Notes: generated by a model not told the origin, from the letters alone. A DNA stretch of 64,000 nucleotides from JBBRHQ01 sp963725315 (GCA_963725315.1 CAVRYA010000007.1:186001-250000); one strand, 5' to 3'. Shown: positions 32,261-41,723, counted from the first letter of the stretch. Program-made: numbers and translations.

Positions 32261-33576
32261 GTGAGCCCTCCCCCGAACAGACCGATCCGTGGCCGTCTCC
32301 TGAGGGCTGTCCCCGGCGCGCTGGGCGCGGCCGCTGCACTGATCGCGCTGGCGCCCGCAGCCCAGGCCGCCGCGCCGAAGGCGCCGGCGCTGACCGGCAC
32401 CGTGCCGCCCTCACCGGCGACCTCGCTGACCCCGTCGATCAGGGGCCGCGCCGACGGGATCATCACCACGCGCACCCCCCGGGGAGCCGCGAAGCGGGTC
32501 CTCCGCGGCGCCGCTTCCGGACGTCGCTGACGATCACGATCTACACCGACCCCAACTGCACCGGGACGCCGCTCACCACCGGCTCCGGGGACGAGCTCGA
32601 CGGCGCCGGGATCCAGGTCACCGTCGCTCCCGACTCGACCACCACCTTCTTCGCGACCGCGACCGACGGCGCGCTAAACGTCTCGCCCTGCTCGAACCCC
32701 GGGCTCACCTACCAGCAGGTGACCACCGGCCCGGCGCCGCCGACGCCGTCCTCGGTCAGCCCCGCCTCTCCCGCCAATGACAACTCGCCGCGGGTGCGCG
32801 GCAGCTCCGCTCCGGGCACCACGGTGCGCCTCTTCAACGGGCCGACCTGCACCGGCACCGTGCTCGGCTCGGGCAGCGCCGTCGAGTTCGCCGCCGGCGG
32901 CATCCTCGCCTCGCTCCCCGACGACACGACGACGACGATCTACGCGAGCGCCTCCCTCGCCGGCGTCAACTCGATCTGCTCAGCCACCTCGGTCACCTAC
33001 CGCGAGGACTCGACGCCGCCGCACGTGCCCGAGCTGAGCATCCTCCCCGGGGCGCGGGCGAACGACAACCACCCGCGCCTCACGGGGAGCGCGCCGGGCG
33101 CGACCGCGGTGAGGATCCACGACAATCCGGACTGCAACGGAACGCCGCTCGCCAGCGGCACCCCCGCCGAGCTGACGGCCGGCTTCCCCTTCCAGGTGGA
33201 GGACAACAGCAGCACCGACTTCTTCGGGATCGCCACCGACGCGGCCGGCAACTCCTCCGGCTGCTCGGCCGCGCCGGTGACCTACGTCGAGGACTCGCTG
33301 GCCCCACACACCCGGATCACGCTCGGGCCGGGGGTCAAGACGCAGCGGCGCACCGCCGTGTTCCGCTTCCTCGACGCGACCGGGGACCCGGGGACTACCT
33401 TCCTCTGCAAGCTCGACCGCGGCAAGTGGAAGGCGTGCCGGACGCCGCGCCGGTTCGGAAAGCTGCGCTACGGCCGCCACGTCGTCCGCGTCAAGGCGAT
33501 CGACGCGGCCGGCAACCGCGAGCAGGCCGGGGCGAAGCGCCGCTTCAAGGTGATCCACCGGCGCAGGCGCCACTAG
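32261..33576 (+). pseudogene. Secreted Ig-like repeat protein, apparent frameshift in first repeat
   Basis: Starting at GTG 32261 (TTG 32255 is an alternative), a signal peptide (LLRAVPGALGAAAALIALAPAAQA) leads to three related repeats of about 95 residues. Each contains a strand-rich core with a PNCTGTPL, GPTCTGTVL or NPDCNGTPL cysteine motif and a second Cys (SPCSN, SICSAT, SGCSAA). A basic C-terminal domain follows (VFRFLDATGDPGTTFLCKLDRG... VRVKAIDAAGNREQ). The frame breaks around 32474-32530, near a C6G4 run. Bacterial Ig-like domains of this kind are surface or adhesion modules. It lies between the pilin and pilD. Confidence 0.7.
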
Positions 33577-33636
33577 TCCCGGCGATCTCCGGAGGGCGGC
33601 GAAGCCCGCCGGAGCGCCTGGAAAGCTGCTCTCCTC

Positions 33637-34383
33637 TTGGCCGCCGCAGCTCTGATCGCTTTCCTTGGCGGGCTGCTGATCGGCAGCTTCGTCACCGTCG
33701 TCGCCCACCGGGTTCCGCGGGATCTCTCGGTGGTCGGGCCGCGATCGCGCTGCCCGGCCTGTGGCGCCCGGATCGCCGCCTACGACAACATCCCGGTCGT
33801 CTCCTGGGTGCTGCTGCGGGGCCGCGCCCGCTGCTGCGGGGCGCGGATCTCTCCGCTCTACCCGCTGACCGAGCTGACCGTCGGGGCGCTGTTCGCGGCG
33901 GTGGTGCTGGTCGAGTGGGGCGACGGGGCCGAGATCGCGATCGACCTGATCTTCGTCGCCGTGCTCGCCGCGGTGACCCTGACCGATCTCGAGCAGCGGA
34001 TCATCCCCAACCGGATCCTGCTCGCCGGGGCGGTGCTCTGCGTGGCGATCGCTGTCCCGACCGATCCCGGTGGGATGGCGGAGCGGGCGATCGCCGCCGC
34101 CGCGGCGGGAGGGGTGCTGCTGCTCGCCGCCCTCGCCTATCCGAAGGGGATGGGGCTGGGCGACGTCAAGCTGGCCGCGGTGATGGGCCTCTTCCTGGGG
34201 CGCAGCGTCGCCCCCGCGATCTTCGTCGCCCTGCTCGCCGGCAGCGTCGTCGGCCTGGCGCTGATCGCCCGCCACGGCTCGGCGGGGCGGAAGATGGCGA
34301 TCCCCTTCGGCCCCTTCCTGGCCCTGGGCGGAATCGTGGGAATGCTCGCCGGCCCGGCCCTGATCGACCTCTACCTCGGCTAG
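33637..34383 (+). CDS. pilD: Prepilin peptidase PilD (A24 family)
   Basis: 248 aa, TTG start. A bifunctional membrane aspartyl protease that cleaves prepilin leaders and usually N-methylates the new N-terminus. The cytosolic domain has RCPACGARIAAYDNIPVVSW and, unusually, ARCCGARISPLYPLTE, with the second cysteine pair adjacent instead of CxxC. The catalytic Asp residues lie in LTDLEQRIIPNRIL and GLGDVKLAAVMG. Eight or so hydrophobic helices are visible. It processes the pilin at 31630 and the three prepilins at 38-42 kb. Confidence 0.93.
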   Translation: MAAAALIAFLGGLLIGSFVTVVAHRVPRDLSVVGPRSRCPACGARIAAYDNIPVVSWVLLRGRARCCGARISPLYPLTELTVGALFAAVVLVEWGDGAEIAIDLIFVAVLAAVTLTDLEQRIIPNRILLAGAVLCVAIAVPTDPGGMAERAIAAAAAGGVLLLAALAYPKGMGLGDVKLAAVMGLFLGRSVAPAIFVALLAGSVVGLALIARHGSAGRKMAIPFGPFLALGGIVGMLAGPALIDLYLG

Positions 34384-34393
34384 CCGACGCGGG

Positions 34394-35323
34394 TCAGCCG
34401 CCGAGGGAGGCGCGATGGGGGTGGCGGGTCAGCACCCGGTGGATCTTCAGCAGCTCGATCCGGAAGGTCTTGCCGCGGGCGCCGTAGACGAAGGTCTCGG
34501 GCAGACCGGGCTCGAGCGCCAGGAGCTGGCAGCTGCGGGAGCCGACGATGCAGCGCGCATCGCCGAACACCGACCTGACGTCGGAGGAGACGAGCAGCAG
34601 CGCCTTCTTGGAGTCGGAGCTGACCCCCATGAAGATCGCCGCCGGCGTCTTGCGGTTGGGAAGCATGGTCAGCTCCGGCAGGCCCCGGCGCACCCTGACC
34701 CCTCCCTTGGCCGAGGCGGTGCCGGTGGCCGACGCGGTGCCACCATTGCCCGACCCGGCGCCGACGATCCGCACGTCGATCTCATAGGAGGCGTACTTGG
34801 TCTCGACCTTGACGGTCGAGTCTCCGCCGCCGCCTCCTCCGCTGCCCGCCCCACCTCCGCCGCCTCCGGAGGAAGCCGGCGTAGAGGAGGGCAGCCCGGC
34901 GGCGCTGCTTCCGGGGACCACTCCTGCTGAGGAGGCGGGCGCCGAGGAGCCCGCCGAGGCGGCCGCGCCTGAGCCCGCCGCCGCCGCACGGGCGTACTGC
35001 TGCTTGAAGGGGTCCTTGGCGGTGAGGTTGTGCAACCTGTGGCGGTAGTCGCGCAGCCCGCTGACGGATCCGGTGAAGGCGGTGGTGCGCGGCGCGGCGC
35101 CCCCGGATCCGGATGCGGCGCCGCCCGCCGCCACGCCCGTGCCCTCGGTCCCGCTGTCGCTCCCGCCGGAGCTGAGGGCGAAGGGGACGACGACGATCGC
35201 GATCAGCAGCAGTCCGACCAGCGGCAGCAGGTGGCGGTCGCGCAGGTCGTTGAAGAGGTCGCGCAGGAAGCCGGGCACCTTCAGCTCGGGCAGCTTGAGA
35301 TCGGGTCCCTTGAGTTGCTTCAT
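34394..35323 (-). CDS. PilP-like pilus assembly protein (Gly/Ser-rich linkers)
   Basis: 309 aa. The N-terminal cytoplasmic segment is followed by one transmembrane helix (LLPLVGLLLIAIVVVPFAL). Then come long Gly/Ser/Ala low-complexity linkers, including a poly-Gly stretch near residue 160, a DPFKQQYARA segment, and a C-terminal beta domain (VRVRRGLPELTMLPNRKTPAAIFMGV and a Cys pair CIVGSRSC). The position, last in pilM-pilN-pilO order, suggests the PilP role of linking the inner-membrane complex outward, but sequence similarity is weak. It overlaps pilO by 4 nt. Confidence 0.65.
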   Translation of the reverse strand: MKQLKGPDLKLPELKVPGFLRDLFNDLRDRHLLPLVGLLLIAIVVVPFALSSGGSDSGTEGTGVAAGGAASGSGGAAPRTTAFTGSVSGLRDYRHRLHNLTAKDPFKQQYARAAAAGSGAAASAGSSAPASSAGVVPGSSAAGLPSSTPASSGGGGGGAGSGGGGGGDSTVKVETKYASYEIDVRIVGAGSGNGGTASATGTASAKGGVRVRRGLPELTMLPNRKTPAAIFMGVSSDSKKALLLVSSDVRSVFGDARCIVGSRSCQLLALEPGLPETFVYGARGKTFRIELLKIHRVLTRHPHRASLGG

Positions 35324-36201
35324 CGCGCCGACTCCGTGGCCGCTGCGTTGGTCGCGGTCGCGGCCGCGCCCGAGGGCGTGGTCGGGGTGGTCGAGGCCGG
35401 AGTTGCCGTGCCGGGGGTGGTGATCGGCCCGGTCGGCGAGGCGCCCGCCGTGATCCCCTGCTCGGAGGGGGTCACGTAGGTGGTGACGGCGAAGGTCGCG
35501 TCGAGGTGGGGGAAGCCCAGTTCGGGGTCGCCGTTGAGCGCGAAGCCGTCGAGGGTCAGCAGGCGCCCGTCCACGGCGACGTGGGTGCCCTTGGTATGGA
35601 CCATCGAGTCGATCCCCGAGATGAAGTCGGCGACGTGGAAGAAGTCGCCGCTGAAGTTGAGGTCATACGGCATCACCCCGAGCCCAGCGGTGCCGATCGT
35701 CGCCCCGATCGGCAGCAGCGCGGCGGCCGCCTCGGTCGGGGCGACGGTGGCCGCAGCCGGGACGGCGGCCGAGTCGCCGGCCGCGGTCTCGCCGGAGGGC
35801 GGCGTGCTCGGCGGCGGCGTGCTCGGCGCCGGGGTCGGGGCCATGTTCGAGGTCGCGCTCGTGGAGCTGGCGGAGTCGTTGATCGCGATCCCGTCGAACC
35901 TCACCTTCGAGTCGCCGGAGATGGTGTTCAGCTCGGCCATCAGCGAGGAGGTGTCGTCGCTCTCGGGCACGGCCTTGCCGAGCACGACGAGCTGCTGGTA
36001 GTCGGAGGGGAAATCTCGCCGCGCCGCAGCGGCCTCGGCCGCCTGGCTCTGCGACTGGGCCAGGGAGGCCTTGGCCTGGTCGACCTCGTCGGCGAGATCG
36101 TCCGCCTTCTGGCGCTTGGGGCCGAGCGCCAGGACCCAGAAGGCCGCGGCGAGCGCCACCACCACCAGCATCACGATGATGATCCGGTTGGCCGAGCTCA
36201 T
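35320..36201 (-). CDS. pilO: Type IV pilus alignment protein PilO
   Basis: 293 aa. Residues 7-28 form a single transmembrane helix. A coiled coil (KRQKADDLADEVDQAKASLAQ) follows, then a PilO-type ferredoxin-like domain (LVVLGKAVPESDDTSSLMAELN; LNFSGDFFHVADFISGIDSM). An Ala/Pro/Thr-rich insert sits in the middle and a Thr/Pro/Ala-rich tail at the C-terminus. It forms the inner-membrane alignment complex with PilM and PilN. Its start directly follows the pilN stop. Confidence 0.88.
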   Translation of the reverse strand: MSSANRIIIVMLVVVALAAAFWVLALGPKRQKADDLADEVDQAKASLAQSQSQAAEAAAARRDFPSDYQQLVVLGKAVPESDDTSSLMAELNTISGDSKVRFDGIAINDSASSTSATSNMAPTPAPSTPPPSTPPSGETAAGDSAAVPAAATVAPTEAAAALLPIGATIGTAGLGVMPYDLNFSGDFFHVADFISGIDSMVHTKGTHVAVDGRLLTLDGFALNGDPELGFPHLDATFAVTTYVTPSEQGITAGASPTGPITTPGTATPASTTPTTPSGAAATATNAAATESAR

Positions 36202-36981
36202 TCAGCCCCCCGGGGTGGAGGTCGTCGTGGCCGAGGCCGGCGCGGCCCCATCGGTCGTCGAGGGCGCCGGTGCGGTGGGCGTCGCGCTCGGGTCGGTGGC
36301 GGCCGCAGGAGTCGGGGCGGCGTCGAAGGCGGCGACGATCTGGAACTGGGCGACGAAGTCGCGGGTCTGGCAGCTGTCGCTGGTTGTGCCGGTTCCGAAG
36401 GTCGTGGCGGTGCCGGCGACCGACTGCTGGGTGCCGAGCTGGGAGGACTGGACACCGACCCGGGTGACGCCGTCGATGTCCTTCAGCGCGGAGACGAAGC
36501 GCGCCACCGCCTCCTGCCCGCGCGCGCAGCCGACCAGCTCCAGGGCCGGCCCGAGGATGGATTGCCGCAGCGAGACGTTGGCCTCGCCGTCGATCTGCAC
36601 CGCGGGGTTGGCCTTCCCCGTGAGGTTGGTGAGCCAGACGTCGTCCGGCAGGATCAGCGAGAGCTCGCGCATCACCCGCTCCCAGTCGAAGCGGCTGTCG
36701 GAGAGGCTGGTCACGGTCGCCACCCGCTGGTCGCGGACGCTGCCGAACTGGGTGTAGGCGGCGAGCCTCTCGGCGCGCGCCTTGGCCACCGCGTCCTGCT
36801 GCTTCAACCTCGCCACCTCGGCCTTGCGGTCGGAGATCTGGTTGTCGGTGAACACCAGCACGGTGACCCCGGCGAGGGCCGCGACCAGGGCGCCGACGAC
36901 GATGTAGGCGGCGGGGCCGCCCCGCAGCGCGGTGCGCTCGCCGCGGCGCTCGTCGGAGGGGATGAGGTTGACGGGACGCAT
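36202..36981 (-). CDS. pilN: Type IV pilus assembly protein PilN
   Basis: 259 aa. The N-terminus MRPVNLIPSDERRGER matches the PilN cytoplasmic peptide that binds PilM (NLIPxxxR). A transmembrane helix (about 26-45), a coiled coil, and a periplasmic/extracytoplasmic domain with LILPDDVWLTNLTG follow, and the protein ends in an Ala/Pro/Thr-rich tail. Two Cys (GCARGQ and DSCQTRD) may form a disulfide. It lies 3 nt after pilM and directly before pilO, in the canonical pilMNO order. Confidence 0.92.
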   Translation of the reverse strand: MRPVNLIPSDERRGERTALRGGPAAYIVVGALVAALAGVTVLVFTDNQISDRKAEVARLKQQDAVAKARAERLAAYTQFGSVRDQRVATVTSLSDSRFDWERVMRELSLILPDDVWLTNLTGKANPAVQIDGEANVSLRQSILGPALELVGCARGQEAVARFVSALKDIDGVTRVGVQSSQLGTQQSVAGTATTFGTGTTSDSCQTRDFVAQFQIVAAFDAAPTPAAATDPSATPTAPAPSTTDGAAPASATTTSTPGG

Positions 36982-36984
36982 CCG

Positions 36985-38070
36985 TCAGCCCTCGAGGGCG
37001 AGGCCGTAGGAGAGGGTGAGGCGGGCGGCCGAGGCGTCATCGTACCCGGCGAGCGCGTGGGGGCGGCCGATCGCGAACGGCAGGCCGACCACAGACTGCA
37101 TCTGCTCGGCCAGGCCCGGGACGGCGCTGCCGGGGCCGCAGAGAACGACCTTCTCGATCGGGATGGCGCCCTCCTGGGCGCCGTAGAAGTCGAGTGACGT
37201 CCGCAGCTCGTCGAGCAGGGGGGAGGTCCCCTCCTCCATCGCGGCGCGGGCATGGGCGGCGGTCTGAGGGTCGCCGTCGATCTGCTCGAGCGGCCTTCCA
37301 AGGCCGACGTGGGCGAGCCAGAGGCGGGCGTGCTCGATCGGCAGCCCGGTGGAGGCCGCCAGCTCGGCCGCCGGGCCCTCCAGCCCGACCGGCGCGACCC
37401 GCGTGAACAGGCAGGAGCTTCCCCGCGCCACGGCGAGGTTGGTGACCGCGCCGACGTGGCAGAAGAGCGTCGCCGAGGACGGTTGCGCAGGCGCCTCCGC
37501 GTCGTCCGCCGGCCGCGCCGCCTGCGGGCCGAGCGCCCGGATCATCCCGAAGGCGGAGAGGTCGACCCCGACCGGCTGAAGCCCGGCGCTCCGCAGCGGC
37601 TCGAGCAGGGCGAGGATCATCTCGCGCCGCGCCGCCACGACGACAACGTCGACCTGCGCCGGAGCGCCCTCCGCGGCCGGGACCCCGCCGACCATCCGGT
37701 GGTCGATGACGGCCTGCTCGAGCGGCATCGGTATCTGCTCTTGGGCCTGGAAGCGAACCGCGGCTTCGAGCTCGGCGGGGTCGTCGATCGCCGGCAGCCG
37801 CAGGGTCCGCACGACGACCCACGGGTTGGCGACTCCGAGGCGGACCCGGCGGCTCAGCCGGCGCTCCGAGAAGACCGCGCGCAGCTCCGCCGCCAGCACC
37901 TCCGGGTCGGCCACCTCGCCGTCGTGGAAGACCTCGGTCGGCAGAGGAGCGATCGCGGTGGCGGAGAGCCTCGGGCTGCCGTTGGTGCGGATCTCGGCTG
38001 CGGCGATGCTGCCGGCCTCGATCTCGAGCCCGACCAGCGCATCGTCCTTTTTCCTCGTCAGCTGGATCAT
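36985..38070 (-). CDS. pilM: Type IV pilus assembly protein PilM
   Basis: 361 aa. A cytoplasmic actin-like (FtsA/PilM) ATPase-fold protein with VGLEIEAGSIAAAEI at the N-terminus, RFQAQEQIPMPLEQAVID (typical PilM), VDVVVVAARREMI, and the late phosphate-2-like VVLCGPGSAVPGLAE. It recruits PilN and connects to PilB/PilC. It lies downstream of three prepilin genes after a 61-nt gap and is the first of the alignment-complex genes. Confidence 0.94.
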   Translation of the reverse strand: MIQLTRKKDDALVGLEIEAGSIAAAEIRTNGSPRLSATAIAPLPTEVFHDGEVADPEVLAAELRAVFSERRLSRRVRLGVANPWVVVRTLRLPAIDDPAELEAAVRFQAQEQIPMPLEQAVIDHRMVGGVPAAEGAPAQVDVVVVAARREMILALLEPLRSAGLQPVGVDLSAFGMIRALGPQAARPADDAEAPAQPSSATLFCHVGAVTNLAVARGSSCLFTRVAPVGLEGPAAELAASTGLPIEHARLWLAHVGLGRPLEQIDGDPQTAAHARAAMEEGTSPLLDELRTSLDFYGAQEGAIPIEKVVLCGPGSAVPGLAEQMQSVVGLPFAIGRPHALAGYDDASAARLTLSYGLALEG

Positions 38071-38131
38071 CCACCACGCCCGCTGCAGGTACTGGATCGG
38101 CCGATTTGCGCCGGATCTTGAAGGTAGACGC

Positions 38132-39661
38132 TCATCCCCTGGTCTCCCTGCCGACCACCCAGGCCGACTGAATCGGGTCGATGAAGTTGGGCGGCTCGAC
38201 GTAGCGAAGCCGGTCGTCGTAGATGTAGTTCTTGATGTAGCCGGTGTTGGAGGAGCCGTAGGTGCCGACCGGGCCGCGGAACTTCTGGGCGATCGCCCCG
38301 TGGACGGTCAGCGTCCCGAGCTGGGCGCCGCAGTTGTAGTTGTCGACGATGAAGGAGTGGTTGATGGTGAGGATCGCCGCGTCGACGGTTAGGTTGCTGA
38401 GCGACCCTGAGCCGTTGGTCCCATTCGAGCAGGGGTGATAGACGCGAACGAAGTTGTTGGCGATCAGCCCGAGCATCCCGCCGCCGGAGTTGGTCAGGTT
38501 GCCGTCGACGACGACATCGTTCTCGGCGGCGATCGTCAGCTGGCCCGAGTAGCTGCCGTGGACGTAGACGTTGCCGCACCCCGTCGCGCCGGGGTAGGTC
38601 GTCCCGAACGGCGTGTAGGCGGCGGAGCAGGTGTTGTTGGTGACGTAGACGACCCCGTTGGAGGGGAAGGAGACCGGGCCGACCGTGCCGCTGCCGGTTG
38701 TCACGGTCATGCTGTTGCCGTTCAGCGTGATGTAGATCTGACCGTTGAACTTGTAGGCGGGCTGGGTGATGTTGGCGAGCTGCTGGTTGCTGGGCGGCGG
38801 GGTGAGGACCGGGGCGCTGGTCACGAAGTTGCCGGTGAAGACGGGGCTGCTCGGGCTGCAGATCGAGAACCATCCCGGGAAGGCGGGGGGGTTGGCCGCG
38901 GCGCTGACCTCGATCGAGTCCGCGGAGCTGCGGCCGAAGGTCGGCGAGCCGCAGATCCCCAGGGCGTCGTTGGTGTGCAGCGGGCCGTTGATCGCGTCGC
39001 CGCTGATGAAGGCGATCTTCGAGCAGAACTGCCCGCCCGAGTTGGGGATCGGCGAGTTGTAGCGGCCCTGTAGGTAGGTCAGCGAGCACTGCTGGGTGGC
39101 GCCCGCCACGGTCAGCGGGTCGGGGCCGTAGACCACCGGGTCGGAGGTCTCGAGCTGCGTGAAGTACATGTAGTCGAGGAAGCTGGCCCGCTTATAGGTG
39201 GCGACCAGCGAGACCTTGGCGTCGCCCGCGTAGCCGGTCGCGCGGATCCGGAAAGAGCCGGCCATCGCGCCAGAGGACTCGATCATGCTCGCGACCGCGT
39301 CGGAGGTGTCGCAGCTCGGGTGCCCGGTCGCCGGGATCAGCTCGATCGCGTAGGTCGCCCCGGTGTTGCCGGGGACCGGGCGCCGGCGGGCGGTCGAGCC
39401 CTGCTGGTTGACCGCGTTCGGGGTGGGGACCGAGGTGCAGCGGGTCCAGTAGTTGTTGTCGGCGTTGAGGTGGAAGGAGTAGTCGTTGATCCCCGCCTTG
39501 GCGGCTTCATACGCCTGCTTGCGGTCGAGGTCGCCGCGGCTCAGGTGGACGTCGCCGCTGACCGCGGTCACCGTCGCCAGGACCAGCAGGGTGACCACGA
39601 ACAGCCCCAGCACCGTCGTCGCCATCGTGAAGCCCTGCTCTGATCTCAGCCTGGCGCTCAT
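38132..39661 (-). CDS. Large minor prepilin (PilX/GspK-like), lacks Glu5
   Basis: 509 aa. The short leader MSARLRSEQG is followed by the prepilin helix FTMATTVLGLFVVTLLVLATV. Position +5 is Thr rather than Glu, as in tip-type pseudopilins (GspK). The mature head (about 460 residues) is Ser/Thr/Asn-rich with many cysteines and contains right-handed beta-helix-like stretches (VYVHGSYSGQLTIAAENDVVVDGNL, quoted in part). The start overlaps the preceding prepilin's stop (ATGA). Likely a tip or adhesin-type minor pilin. Confidence 0.85.
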   Translation of the reverse strand: MSARLRSEQGFTMATTVLGLFVVTLLVLATVTAVSGDVHLSRGDLDRKQAYEAAKAGINDYSFHLNADNNYWTRCTSVPTPNAVNQQGSTARRRPVPGNTGATYAIELIPATGHPSCDTSDAVASMIESSGAMAGSFRIRATGYAGDAKVSLVATYKRASFLDYMYFTQLETSDPVVYGPDPLTVAGATQQCSLTYLQGRYNSPIPNSGGQFCSKIAFISGDAINGPLHTNDALGICGSPTFGRSSADSIEVSAAANPPAFPGWFSICSPSSPVFTGNFVTSAPVLTPPPSNQQLANITQPAYKFNGQIYITLNGNSMTVTTGSGTVGPVSFPSNGVVYVTNNTCSAAYTPFGTTYPGATGCGNVYVHGSYSGQLTIAAENDVVVDGNLTNSGGGMLGLIANNFVRVYHPCSNGTNGSGSLSNLTVDAAILTINHSFIVDNYNCGAQLGTLTVHGAIAQKFRGPVGTYGSSNTGYIKNYIYDDRLRYVEPPNFIDPIQSAWVVGRETRG

Positions 39662-40341
39662 TGGCAGGGGAGGTTGTTGGCGCTGGTGCTGAAGGCGGCG
39701 GGGCTGAAGCGCAGCAGCGCGGTGTCCTGGACGCTCGCGGCGGCACCCGGGTCAGCCGTCCCGGGGTGACCTGGAGAGACCTTCAGCGCCACGGTCACCT
39801 GGACGGTGCGGGCCGCGTCGGAGGGGAGCAGGGGTGTCGGCAGGGGGGTCGCCGAGACCTGGCCGCTGCTGTAGGAGTAGTAGCGGAACGGCACCGGGCT
39901 GGAGGCGACGCCGCTCGTCAGTTGGCGGGTCGTCGAGGGCGTCGAGGCGAAGGTCCAGGAGGGGACCGAGCCGCCGGTCGCCGGGAACACCGACTCCGAG
40001 AGCGTGCCCCCGTTCAGGGTCACATCGCTGAGCACCGGGGTGGGCGCAACCTCCGAGCCGGTCTGGTGCAGGAAGCGCAGCGAGGTCCCGGTGCTGCCCG
40101 CCTGCACCGGGGCGATCTGCGGGGCGACGCAGGCCGAGTGCAGGCCGTCGATCACCTGATACAGCGCGAGGCGTGCGCGCTGGGTCGCGTCGACGCGGTC
40201 GTTGACCCTGGCGCTCTGATGGAGCGTGGTCATGATCACCGTGGTGAGGCCGAAGAGGACGATCAGCGCAGAGCTGAGCGCCACCAGCTGCTCGACCAGC
40301 GTGAAGCCGCCCTGATCGGATACCAGCCCCCCGCGGCTCAT
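39658..40341 (-). CDS. Minor prepilin (PilW-like)
   Basis: 227 aa from ATG 40341. The leader MSRGGLVSDQGG is followed by FTLVEQLVALSSALIVLFGL, with Glu5. The N-terminal helix and QSARVNDRVDATQRARLALYQVIDGL are typical of PilW/GspJ-like minor pilins. Two cysteines (SACVAPQ and the C-terminal LPCQ) may pair. It is joined by 4-nt ATGA overlaps to both the upstream and downstream prepilin genes, so the three are translationally coupled and probably form one tip complex. Confidence 0.88.
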   Translation of the reverse strand: MSRGGLVSDQGGFTLVEQLVALSSALIVLFGLTTVIMTTLHQSARVNDRVDATQRARLALYQVIDGLHSACVAPQIAPVQAGSTGTSLRFLHQTGSEVAPTPVLSDVTLNGGTLSESVFPATGGSVPSWTFASTPSTTRQLTSGVASSPVPFRYYSYSSGQVSATPLPTPLLPSDAARTVQVTVALKVSPGHPGTADPGAAASVQDTALLRFSPAAFSTSANNLPCQ

Positions 40342-41723
40342 GTGCACACCCCGCTGGTGGTGCCCGTCCCCATGTAGACGTTGAGGGTGGTGCCGTTGGT
40401 CAGGTCCTGGACGAGCACCCCGCTCGTCGTCTTGCGGCGGATGCCGTTGTCGACGCACACCGTGTAGCCGGTGTTGCTGCTCCAGGGCAGCCCCGGGTCG
40501 GCCAGCTTGCCGGAGGAGTTGGTCGAGTAGGTGCGCTTCACGGCGCAGGTGGTGTCGTTGACGATCACGTGGGCGTTAGAGACCGGCGACCCGGGAATGG
40601 TGGGGCCGGTGCCGCTGAACACGGTGAGGTTGAGCGCCGGCAGCTGGACCTGCGCCGGGGCGCTGCCCCCGGAGGGGACCGTGACGCTGGCCATCGCCGC
40701 CGCGCCCGGCGGATTGGGCAGGCTGTTGGGGTTCGGGTTGTTTCCGGTGCAGGCGCCGGCGTAGACCGTGTCCGGCGAGGTGAAGGGGAAGACCGGCGTC
40801 GCGGTGACCGTGGCGAGCCGGGCGCCGCCCGGGGAGCCGTATGACCTCGCGGTCGTCATCCCGGTGTTGAAGACGACGACCGAGTCCGCGGTCGAGTTGA
40901 CCAGGGTCGGCGAGCTGCCGATCCGGGTCTTGAAGGTGACCGGGATCGAGCCGCCCTGGTCGTACTGGAGTGCCACCGTGTTGGTCGTCCCGGCGATCAC
41001 GCTGATCGTCTGCGGGCCCGGCGCGTTGCCGTCCTTGTCGACCAGCCCCGAAGTGCCTCCGGAGGGCGTCAGCGTGTAGGTGCCCGCAGCCTGGTCCGCG
41101 AACACGGCGCAGCCGGCGGAGTCGGTCGAGCCGTTGAAGGAGCCGGCCCCGGAGCCGCTGACGCCGATGCCGGCGATCGGGGCTCCTGCGGCGCCCATCG
41201 CCGCGATCGTCAGGGTGCCGTGGGTGGAGTCGAGCGATCCGGTGGGCGGCGCGATGATGCTCTGGATCACCACCGGAGGCCTGCCTCCGATCCCCGGCCA
41301 GGTGACCGAGGAGGTGACCTTTATGTAGTCGGCCGAGGAGGTTCCCTGCCCGCAGGAAGAGGTGCCGGTGGAGTCGTTGATGAACAGCCCCGTCGAGCTG
41401 ACCGTGAAGGGGGTCCCATCGAGGCTCACGGTCCGGGTCTGGCTGAGGCGGTTGAGAGTCGGCACCCTAAGCGAGCGCAGCCGCGCCTGATCTTCCTGGG
41501 CGACGGCGTAGGCCGCGGAGCGATGGCGCTGTTCGGAAGCCTGGTGGGCGGTGGCCCCGAGCAGTCCGAAAGCGGCCCCGGCCAGCAGGGTGGCGATCAG
41601 GGCGCTGACCAGCACCTCGATCAGGGCGAAGCCCGCCTCCGCGCAGGGGCGAGCGCGCCGCGTACGGGACGCAGCAAACGACCGCGGGAGCGCCTCCCGC
41701 ATGGAGACGGGGCTGATGTTCAC
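40338..41723 (-). CDS. Large minor prepilin (PilV/GspI-like) with carboxypeptidase-regulatory-like repeats
   Basis: 461 aa. A long basic leader (31 residues, ending CAEAG) precedes the prepilin helix FALIEVLVSALIATLLAGAAF, with Glu5. An in-frame ATG at 41702 would shorten the leader. The head is far larger than usual minor pilins. It contains Thr/Gly-rich beta modules with carboxypeptidase-regulatory-domain character (IAGIGVSGSGAGSFNGSTDSAGC, quoted in part; AAGTYTLTPSGG). First gene of the seven-gene minus-strand pilus operon. The 249-nt gap upstream (41724-41972) holds the HxlR control region. Confidence 0.85.
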   Translation of the reverse strand: MNISPVSMREALPRSFAASRTRRARPCAEAGFALIEVLVSALIATLLAGAAFGLLGATAHQASEQRHRSAAYAVAQEDQARLRSLRVPTLNRLSQTRTVSLDGTPFTVSSTGLFINDSTGTSSCGQGTSSADYIKVTSSVTWPGIGGRPPVVIQSIIAPPTGSLDSTHGTLTIAAMGAAGAPIAGIGVSGSGAGSFNGSTDSAGCAVFADQAAGTYTLTPSGGTSGLVDKDGNAPGPQTISVIAGTTNTVALQYDQGGSIPVTFKTRIGSSPTLVNSTADSVVVFNTGMTTARSYGSPGGARLATVTATPVFPFTSPDTVYAGACTGNNPNPNSLPNPPGAAAMASVTVPSGGSAPAQVQLPALNLTVFSGTGPTIPGSPVSNAHVIVNDTTCAVKRTYSTNSSGKLADPGLPWSSNTGYTVCVDNGIRRKTTSGVLVQDLTNGTTLNVYMGTGTTSGVCT

